NCBI GenBank assembly: GCA_963575745.1
Contig: CAUYUJ010000194.1
Coordinates: forward strand, 30,001-94,000
Direction: 5' to 3'
DNA length: 64,000 nt
Source: Prorocentrum cordatum
Taxonomy: Eukaryota; Sar; Dinophyceae; Prorocentrales; Prorocentraceae
The position numbers and the translations under genes are program-made. Position 1 is the first letter of the stretch. The number at the start of each line of letters is the position of its first letter. Below are positions 55,715 through 64,000 of this stretch, piece by piece. Below the pieces are notes generated by a model that saw only the letters and a program-made list of their open reading frames with translations, had not been told where the DNA came from and searched no databases.

Positions 55715-56936
55715 TGTTTTTTTTTTGGGGGGGGAGGCTGACCAGGCACCGAGCGCCCCAGCGCCCGTTAAGTGCCTACCTAGTCTCTCTGCAGCTGGAG
55801 GTCTTGGGCCACCTGGGCTGCGGCCCGCAAGAGGCCCTCGAGACCCGAAAGCTCAGCGTCAGTGATACTGCTATGGGAGGGGAGTGCCTGTGCACAACGC
55901 CCTACTACTTCCCATATGATTGGACAAGGAGAGGAGGCTTGGGGGAAGAGGGAGACTACACGAGCTCTCTTATCTCTATGTTCAGGGTCAGGGTACGGAT
56001 CATGGAAACGAGGGATATATCCAATCTGCAGAAACCAACCAACGCCCACACCTTGGGCACACACTCCGCCATCGAAGGATCCGCGGAGGCCGATAACTCG
56101 AAAGTTGTCTTGAACATCAGGACGGAAGATATGGTGGTGGAACAGCTCTCTGAATATCTGGCCTTCCCGTGCTAGATGGGTAAGTTCATCAGCTACTGTA
56201 TTACTCTCCCGATATATGTGTCGAATAAAGTCATTGCCCCATGAGGGGGGTCGTACTCCTTCCTCCTCCAATTCTTCCAAAAGAGAAATAATATTTGCAA
56301 CCCGCCTACGATAAGAAGCCCCATCTCCTCCTTCTCCTCCTTCAACCTTCCAGAGACCGTTGATCCAATTACAGATAAGAAGCGAATCGCCCGTCAGCTC
56401 CAGACCGATCCCATCATCACTCAGATCCCAAGTCGGCTCCTGTTCATTGTTCGAGGCCAATCTCTGGGCCAGCTTCTCAGACTCCTTCACCGACAACGGA
56501 CGGGCCATCATCTCCTCCCCCCTCTCCTTTATGTAGTTTCCTCGTCCTCCAGTTCCTCCACGGACAACAAACAAGTCAAACAGAGAACCCAAAGTACAAG
56601 CTTCCAGGAACTGCCTGCAATACTGAACGAAGTCAGAGTAAGAGAAAGAGCACGCCCTCCACCACCGATCCTCCAGATTCACAAACGAGGGAAATATCGT
56701 CTGGAACATGAAACACCAAGGATGTTCACCCGTCGCCTGCCCCTTAGCACTGCCTAATCGTGTCAGTTTCGAGGCCTCCTTCCACTTCCACTGGGAACGC
56801 AAACATTCTGACTCAAGTGTCCTTTTCTCCTCCCACCTCGGGGTACAACACATCAGAAGCCGACGTGCGTCTCGATGCGCTCGAGGAAACACCGTCTGTT
56901 GTCCAGGTCCAGGAACTGCCACCCTCCGACGCTTCG
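55715..56936 (-). mobile_element. LINE copy 3, strongly 5'-truncated
   Basis: About 1.2 kb, minus strand. The 3' end is CCCCCCCC then an A-run against the target AAGGTTGACGG. The 5' end joins CGGGGGACTCGTAGAGC of the F1 unit, with part of the right hairpin arm lost. It diverges strongly from copies 1 and 2 at protein level, so it represents another lineage using the same site. Confidence 0.88.
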
Positions 56937-56985
56937 GGGGACTCGTAGAGCTTCCTGACTCGTAGGGATGTGAGAAAAAATCCAA
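55780..56985 (-). pseudogene. LINE ORF2 C-terminal fragment with permuted RNase H
   Basis: 401 codons; the first 16 or so come from the F1 flank, so the apparent ATG is not the native start. The LINE part has a W-W-R-A-C-S-F connector segment, then the RNase H-like motifs in permuted order: G-D-S-L-L-I-C (D200), H-I-Y-R-E-S-N-T-V-A-D (D266), F-D-G-G (D305) with G-x-G-W-F-L-Q-I-G, and A-E-L-S-G-L-E (E378). It ends in TAG 22 residues later. No frameshift or internal stop. Lacks endonuclease and RT; a dead-on-arrival copy. Confidence 0.85.
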
Positions 56986-58163
56986 AGAACGACTATTTTT
57001 TCAGCCGAAGCAATTTCAGACCTCTCAAGATGACTCTAACAAAAAAACAAACACCTCCAATAATACAATAGGTTCGCGGACCTAGTTCGAGCAGCAGACC
57101 GAGTTCCGAGCTCTGGGTTCTTCGACAGACAGACGCGTCTGATGTCTCAGAATCGATTTCCGTGACCAGCAGTACTGTAGCCCTTTCCAGCACGAGTTAA
57201 GTGCGGAATACCGAGAGCACTTCTCAGAATAACTCGAACAATACAAATAGTTTTGCGAACCTAGCTCGGGCAGCAGGCCGAGTCCAGAGCTCTCGATTCG
57301 ACGCACGAACGCGTCTGATGATTCCCAATCGATTTCTGTGACTATGAGCTCTGTAGCTGCCCTAGAGCTCGAGTTCAGTATAGAAAACCGAGGGCGTCTA
57401 TGAAGATGACCAAAATGATACGAATATGTTTGCGGACCTAGCTCGGCTAGCAGAACGAGTTCAGACGTCTAGATTCAACATGCGAACGCGCCTAATGATT
57501 CTGAATGCGATAGGCGTGCTTACCAGCTCTGTAGCTGTCATTTAGCTCGAGTTAACTACACAGAACCGAGGGCGTCTATCAAGATGACCCAAATAATACC
57601 AATAGGTTTGCAGACCTAGCTCGGCTAGCAGACCGAGTTCAGACCTCTAGATCCAACAGGCGAACGCGGTTAATGATTCTGAATGCAATAGGTGTGCTTA
57701 CCAGCTCTGTAGCTGTCCTGTAGCTCGAGTTAAGTACAGAGAACCGAGGGCGTCTATCAAGATGACCCAACTAATATCAATAGGTTTGCAGACCTAGCTC
57801 GGCTAGCAGACCGAGTTCAGACCTCTAGATACAACAGGCGAACGCGGTTAATGATTCTGAATGCAATAGATGTGCTTAACAGCTCTGTTTCTGATCTACA
57901 GCTCGAGTTAAGTACAAAATACCGATACCGCGTATCAAGATGACTCGAAACGGCCGATCCCGCCAGAGTGCTTTTTCGCAGTAAAAGCTACCCGATCGAG
58001 CTGAGATCAAGATGGCGAGCGGGAATAAGATCGAATATCACGGGAAAAAATACTAGAGCTCAAACGAATTATTGAATTTCGAGAACAAAATTTTCAACCG
58101 ACCAAAAGTCAGCAAAAGTTCCGTCGAGATTTTTCTTGCCAACTAGCTCTCCAGAGCGCCGGA
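56937..58163 (+). mobile_element. F1 unit flanking LINE copy 3
   Basis: Resumes GGACTCGTAGAGCTTCC. Several monomers, of which the last three (57.36-57.9 kb) are nearly identical. Right region broken at GCCGGAA. Confidence 0.8.
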
Positions 58164-58260
58164 ACTGGCGCCGGCGGTAAACCGTCAACCTGGTCACCGC
58201 CGGGAACCTCGTAGAGCTCCTTCCACGGGTGAGAGTGCTTAGAATCGACAGAGAGAGCTT
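58164..58260 (+). mobile_element. F2 left end
   Basis: CTGGCGCCGGCGG hairpin, CCTCGTAGAGCTCC and the first 50 or so bp of an F2 body, cut by the inverted F1 unit. Confidence 0.75.
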
Positions 58261-59367
58261 AACTGGTAGAGGTTCCCTTAGCAAGTTATTGCTGGAAGCT
58301 TAAGACTAATTCCGGGGCGCTGGAGAGCTAGTTGGCAAGAAAAATCTCGACGGACCTTTTGCTGACATTTGGTCGCTTGAAAATTTTGTTCTCGAAATTC
58401 AACAATTCGTTAGAGCTCTAGTATTTTTTCCCATGATATTCGATCTTATTCCCGCTCGCCATCTTGATCTCAGCTCGATCGGGTAACTTTGAAGGCCAAA
58501 AAGCAGGCAGGCGGGAACGGCCGTTTCGAGTCATCTTGATACGCGCTGTCGGTTTTCTCAAGATAACTCGAGCTTCAGGACAACTACAGAGCTGGTCAGC
58601 ACAGCTAATGCATTCAGAATGATCAGGCGCGTTCGCCTGTTGAATCCAGAGGTCTGAACTCGGTCTGCTAGCCGAGCTAGGATCGCAAACCTATTCGTAT
58701 TATTCGAGTCATTGTAGCAGACGCTCTCGGCTTTTCGTACTTAACTCGATCTGTAGGGCAGCCACAGAGCTGATAATCACAGAAATCGATTGAGAATTAT
58801 CAGGCGCGTTGGTCTGTTGAATCAAGAGCTCTAAACTCGGCCTGCTCCCCGAGCTAGGTTCGCGAACATTGGTATTGTTCGAGTCATCTTGAGAAGTGCT
58901 CTCGGTTTTCTGTATTTAACTCGTGCTGGGGAGATCTATAGTGCTGCTGGTCACAGGAAACGATTTCGAGACATCAGGAGCGTACGTTGATCGAATCGAG
59001 AGCTCGGAACTCGGTCTGCTGCTCGAACGAGATCCGCGAAACTGTTGTATTATTCGAGTCATCCTGAGAGGTACTCTCGGTTTTTTGCACTTAACTCGGG
59101 CTGTATGGGGGGCTGCAGGGCTGGTAATCACAGGAATCGATCCGAAGACATCAGACGCGTCCGCCTGTCGCATTCAGAGGTCTGAACTCGGTTTCATACT
59201 CGAGCTCGATTGGAAAACTGTTCGTTTGTTTTGTTAGAGTCATCTTGAGAGGTCTATAATCGCTTGGGCTGAAAAAATAGTCGTTCTCTGAAATTATTTC
59301 CCACATTATATATTGTCAGGAAGCTCTACGAGTAAGAAAGGTTGACGGTTTACCGCCGGCGCCCAGT
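58261..59367 (-). mobile_element. Inverted F1 unit
   Basis: Whole unit in reverse: it starts AACTGGTAGAGGTTCCCTT (right terminus with two changes) and runs through the right region and four monomers to CACATTATATATTGTCAGGAAGCTCTACGAG (59319-59332 is the inner repeat). It ends TTACCGCCGGCGCCCAG. The segment CCGCCGGGGGA between hairpin loop and inner repeat is missing, so one hairpin arm is gone. Confidence 0.85.
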
Positions 59368-59564
59368 CTGGAAGCATTTCGGGAAAAAGGGCAAATTTGT
59401 GTTTTTGCATGTCGATATGAAATTGGTTCCGCCAAGTGTTTTGATAGTAAATGTGCGCCTACAGAGCCCATGTTAAGACGCAGAGGCCCTGATAATCGTT
59501 CACAGGTGCGAAAAATCTGATTTCTCAAAATCAATTGTCAAATATCTTTCAAATCTTAGCAAAA
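59368..59564 (+). mobile_element. F2 body fragment
   Basis: TTGGTTCCGCCAAGTGTTTTG, GGTGCGAAAAATCTG and AATTGTCAAATATC blocks; resumes the F2 unit cut at 58260 and is broken at TTAGCAAAA. Confidence 0.7.
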
Positions 59565-60538
59565 CTGGACGCCGGCGGTAAACCGTCAACCTTGGTTACC
59601 GCCGGGAGACTCGTAGAGCTTCCAGCTCGACTGAAGTTGAGAACACCGAGCACCTACCAACATTCCGACTCACAGTGAATATTTTGTGACCTCTCAATGC
59701 GACAGGCGGACGCGTCTGATGTCTGCGAGTCGACTCCTGTCATTACCAGCCCTGCAGCCCCCCTACAGCCCGAGTTGAGTGCAGAAAACTGACAGCATCT
59801 CTCAGGATGACTCGAACAATACAGTAGTTCTGCAGACCTAATTCGGGCAGCAGACCGAGTTCCGAGCTCTGGATTCGACAGGCGGACGCGTCTGATGTCT
59901 TCGAATCGATTCCTGTGACCACCAGCACTGCAGCTCCCCTCAGCGCGAGTTGAATGGAGGAAACCGAGGGCACTTCTCAAGATGGTTCGACCAATACGAA
60001 TAGTTTCGCGATTCTAGATCGGGCAGCAAACCGAGTTCAGAGCTCTGAATTCGACAGACAAACGCAAATGATGATTCTGAATCGGTTTCGGTAAATATCA
60101 GCTCTGTAGCTGTCCTACAGCTCGAGTTAAGTACAAAAAACTTAGATTTCCTGTTAAGACGACTTGAATAATACGAATAGGTTTGCAGACCTAGCTCGGC
60201 TAGCAGACCGAGTTCAGACCTCTAGATTCGACATGCGAACGCGCCTGATGATTCTGGATGCGATAGGTGTGCTTACCAGCTCTGTAGCTGCCCTGAAGCT
60301 CGAGTTATGTTCAGAAAACCGTCGGCGCGTATCAAGATGACTCAAAACGGCCGATCCCGCCAGAGTGCTTTTTGACAGTAATATTCACCCAATCGAGCTG
60401 AGATCAAGATGGCGAGCGGGAATAAGATCGAATATCACGGGAAAAAAAAATAGAGCTCTAACGAATGGTTGAATTTCGAGAACAAAATTTTGAACCGACC
60501 AAAAGTCAGCAAAAGTTCCGTCGAGATTTTTCTTGCCA
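59565..60538 (+). mobile_element. F1 unit
   Basis: CTGGACGCCGGCGG hairpin with GGTT arm, CTCGTAGAGCTTCC, about four monomers, right region broken at CTTGCCAA. About 0.97 kb, one of the shortest. Confidence 0.8.
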
Positions 60539-61776
60539 ACTGGGCGCCGGCGGTAAACCGTCAACCTTTCTTACCGCCGGGGGACTCGTAGAGCTTCCTG
60601 ACAGTATATAGTGTGAAAAAATCCAAAGAACGACTAGTTTTTCAGCCCAAGCGATTTCAGACCTCCCAAGATGACTCTGACCAAAAAAAGAAACAGTTTC
60701 GCAACCCAGTTCGAGTATCGAACCGAGTTCAGACCTCTGAATGCGACAGGCGGGCGCGTCTGATGTCTGCGAATCCACTCATGTGATTACCAGCCCTGCA
60801 GCTCCCCTACAGCCCGAGTTAAGTGCAGAAAACCGACAGTATCGACTCGAATAATAGAATAGTTTCGCGGACCTAGTTCGAGCAGCAGACCGAGTTCCGA
60901 GCTCTGGAATCGACCAACAGACGCGCCTGATGTGTGAAAATCGATATCTGTGACCCGCAGCACTGTAGCCCTCCCCCAGCACGAGTTGAGTGCAGAAAAT
61001 TGAGAGCACTTCTCAAGATGATTCGGACAATACGAAAAGTTTCGCGGACCTAGCTCGGGCAGCAGGCCGAGTTCAGAGCTCTCGGTCCAATAGACGAACG
61101 CGACTGATGATTCCCCATCGATGCCTGTGACAATGAGCCCTGTAGCTGCCCTACAGCTCGAGTTCAGTACAGAAAACCGAGAGCGTCTGCCAAGACGACT
61201 CGAATAATACGAATACGTTTGCGGACCTAGCTCGGCTAGCAGACCGAGTTCAGACCTCTGGATTCGACAGGCGAACGCGTCTGATAATTCTGAATGCGAT
61301 AGGTGTGCTTACCAGCTCTGTAGCTGCCCTACAGCTCGAGTTAAGTACAGAAAACCGAGAGCGTCTGTCAAGACGACTCGAATAATACGAATAGGTTTGC
61401 GGATCTAGCTTGGCTAGCAGACCGAGTTCAGACCTCTGGATTCAACGGGCGAACGCGCCTGATAATTCTGAATGCGATAGATGTGCTTACCAGCTCTGTA
61501 GCTGCCCTACAGCTCGAGTTAAGAACAAAATACCGATAACGCGTATCAAGATGACTCGAAACGGCCGTTCCCGCCGGGACGCTTTTTGGCAGTAAAATGT
61601 ACCCGATCGAGCTGAGATCAAGATGGCGAGCGGGAATAAGATCGAATATCACGGGAAAAAATACTAGAGCTCTAACGAATGGTTAAATTTCGAGAACGAA
61701 ATTTTCAACCGACCAAAAGTCACCAAAAGGTCCGTCGAGATTTTTCTTGCCAACTAGCTCTCCAGCGCTCCGGAAT
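60539..61776 (+). mobile_element. F1 unit
   Basis: Very similar to 54268-55683, including the AATCCACTCATGTGATT stretch and two near-identical monomers (61.16-61.51 kb). The two units are recent copies of one source. Broken at GGAATTA. Confidence 0.82.
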
Positions 61777-63108
61777 TACTGGGCGCCGGCGGTAAACCGT
61801 CAACCTTTCTTACCGCCGGGGGACTCGTAGAGCTTCCTGACAGTATATAGTGTGGGAAAAAATCCAGAGAACGACTAGTTTTCAGCCCAAGCGATTTCAG
61901 ACCTCTCAAGATGACTCTAACAAAAAACAAACAGTTTCGCAACCCAGTTCGAGTATCAGACCGAGTTCAGACCTCTCAATGCGACAGGCGGACGCGTCTG
62001 ATGTCTGCGTATCGACTCATGTGATTACCAGCCCTGCAGCCGTCCTACAGCCCGAGTTAAGTGCAGAAAACCGACAGCATCTCTCAGGATGACTCGAATA
62101 ATAGAAAAGTTTCGCGGACCTGTTTCGAGCAGCAGACCAAGTTCTCAGCTCTCGAATCGACCAACGAACGCGACTGATGTGTGCAGATCGATTTCTATGA
62201 CCCGCAGCACTGTAGCCCTCCCCCAGCACGAGTTGAGCACGAGTTCAGAGCACTTTCCACGATGATTCGAACAATACGAATAGTTTCGCGGTTCTAGCTC
62301 GGGCAGCAAGCCGAGTTCAGAGCTCTCGATACAACAGACAAACGCGCCCGATAATTTCCAATCGATTTCTGTGACTATAGGCTCTGCAGCTGCCCTACAG
62401 CTCGAATTAAGTACAGAAAACCGAGAGCGCTTGTCAAGATTACTCGAATAATACGAATAGATTTGCGGACCTAGCTCGGCTAACAGACCGACGTCAGACC
62501 TCTGGAGTCGAGAGGCGAACGCGCCTGATGATTCTGAATGCGATAGATGTGCTTACCAGCTCTGTACCTGCCCTGCAGCTCGAATTAAGTGCAAAATACC
62601 CACCACGCATATCAAGTTGACTCTAATAATACGAATAGATTTGCAGACCTAGCTCGGCTAGCAGACCGAGTTCAGACCTAGGGATTCAACAGCCGAACGC
62701 GCCTGATGATTCTGAGTGCGATAGGTGTGCTTACCAGCACTGTAGCTGCCCTACAGCTCGAGTTAAGTAGAGAATACCGACAACGCGTATCAAGTTGACT
62801 CGAATAATACGAATAGGTTTACGGACCTAGCTCGGCTAGCAGACCGAGTTCAGACCTATGGATTGAACAGGCGAACGCGCCTGATGATTCTCAGTGCGAT
62901 AGGTGTGCTTACCAGCACTGTAGCTGCCCTACAGCTCGAGTTAAGTTGAAAATACCGACAGCGCGTATCAAGATGACTCGAAACGGCCGTTCCCGCCGGG
63001 ACGCTTTTTGGCCTTCAAAGTTACCCGATCGAGCTGAGATCAAGATGGCGAGCGGAAATAAGATCGAATATCATGGGAAAAAATACTAGAGCGCTAACGA
63101 ATGGTCAA
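61777..63108 (+). mobile_element. F1 unit
   Basis: Hairpin, head block, six or so monomers including three near-identical ones at 62.59-62.95 kb. Right region with GGCCTTCAAAG instead of GGCAGTAAAA. Broken early, at GGTCAAA. Confidence 0.8.
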
Positions 63109-64000
63109 ACTGGGCGCCGGCGGTAAACCGTCAACCTTTCTTACCGCCGGGGGACTCGTAGAGCTTCCTGACAGTATATAGTGTCCGAAAAAATCAGAGA
63201 ACCACTAGTTTTCAGCCCAAGCGATTTCAGACCTCTCAAGACTCTAACATAAAAAGAAACAGTTTCGCGACCCAGTTCGAGTAACAGGCCGAGTTCAGAC
63301 CTCTCAATGCGACAGGCGGACGCGTCTGATGTCTGCGAATCGTCATGTCATTACCAGCCTTGCAGCCCCCCTACAGCCCGATTTAAGTGCAGAAAACCGA
63401 CAGTATCTCTCAGGATGACTCGAATAATACAATAGTTTCGCAAACCTGTTTCGAGCAGCAGACCAAGTTCTGAGCTCTCGAATCGACCAACGAACGCGTC
63501 TGATGTGTGCAAATCGATCTATGACCCGCAGCACTGTAGCCCTACCCCAACACGAGTTGAGTGCAGAAAAATGAGAGCACTTTTCACGATGATTCGGACA
63601 ATACGAATAGTTTCGCGAACCCATCTCGGGCAGCAGGCCGAGTTCAGAGCTCTCGATACAACAGACAAACGCGCCCGATAATTCCCAATCGATTTCTGTG
63701 ACTATAGGCTCTGTAGCTGCCCTACAGCTCGAGTTAGTACAGGAAACCGAGAGCGTAGAGCGTTTGTCAAGATGCCTCGAATAATACGAATAGATTTGCG
63801 GACCTAGCTCGGCTAGCAGACCGAGTTCAGACCTCTCGAGTGAAGAGGCGAACGCGCCTGATGATTCTGAATACGATGGATGCTTACCAGCTCTGTAGCT
63901 GCCCTGCAGCTCGAATTAAGTACAAATACCCACCACGCGTAAGAAGTTGACTCGAATAATACGAATAGGTTTGCGGAGCTAGCTCGGCTAGCAGACCGAG
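63109..64000 (+). mobile_element. F1 unit, continues past window
   Basis: Hairpin, CTCGTAGAGCTTCC, CAGTATATAGTGTCC and about four monomers; the right region lies beyond the window. Confidence 0.8.

Noticed and set aside
13618-64000. A conventional centromeric satellite array
   Set aside because: Monomers are confined to units with defined ends, mixed orientations and nested insertions; no long pure array is present.

Overview
This window is eukaryotic, repeat-dominated, nearly gene-free nuclear DNA. No bacterial-type operon, tRNA, rRNA or intact host gene was recognised. The clearest coding sequence belongs to non-LTR retrotransposons (LINEs). Kilobase-long trinucleotide repeats, GC-rich degenerate repeats and a LINE reverse transcriptase with a WADN active-site motif make me lean towards a protist with a large genome, such as a dinoflagellate. 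That is inference, partly from unverified memory.

Layout. From 1 to about 13.5 kb: blocks of (ACT)n, (ATC)n, (GGA)n and (AGT)n alternate with GC-rich sequence holding short tandem repeats, one weak coding candidate (5.5-6.2 kb) and a decayed Helitron-like gene (12.9-13.5 kb). From about 13.6 kb to the end the window is a mosaic of three families of small mobile units, here called F1, F2 and F3. F1 units (1.0-2.0 kb) carry a variable number of 176-178 bp satellite monomers between a conserved left end and a conserved right end. F2 units (about 0.3-0.5 kb) and F3 units (GC-rich, full of palindromes) lack the array. All three have asymmetric inverted repeats: the right terminus pairs with a copy lying inside the left end. 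F1 and F2 also share a strong GC hairpin beside the left terminus. Units are nested in one another like brackets. At several places the interrupted host unit resumes exactly where it was broken, with an A on both sides (T and T on the other strand). This resembles Helentron/Helitron2-derived non-autonomous elements (HINEs), which are known to carry internal tandem repeats.

Five further insertions sit at one position, inside the hairpin of F1/F2 units: three LINE copies (36946-39714, 41899-46952, 55715-56936) and two head-to-tail copies of a short element with its own acidic ORF (18239-19472, 19483-21788). Target duplications of 12 and 10 bp are visible. The LINEs therefore look sequence-specific for the hairpin of the other mobile family. 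All three LINE copies end in an RNase H domain whose motifs are in circularly permuted order. In the longest copy ORF1 and ORF2 are in one frame, separated by a single UGA, with no AUG ahead of the endonuclease domain. These LINE features, and the nested HINE-like grammar, are the most novel content.
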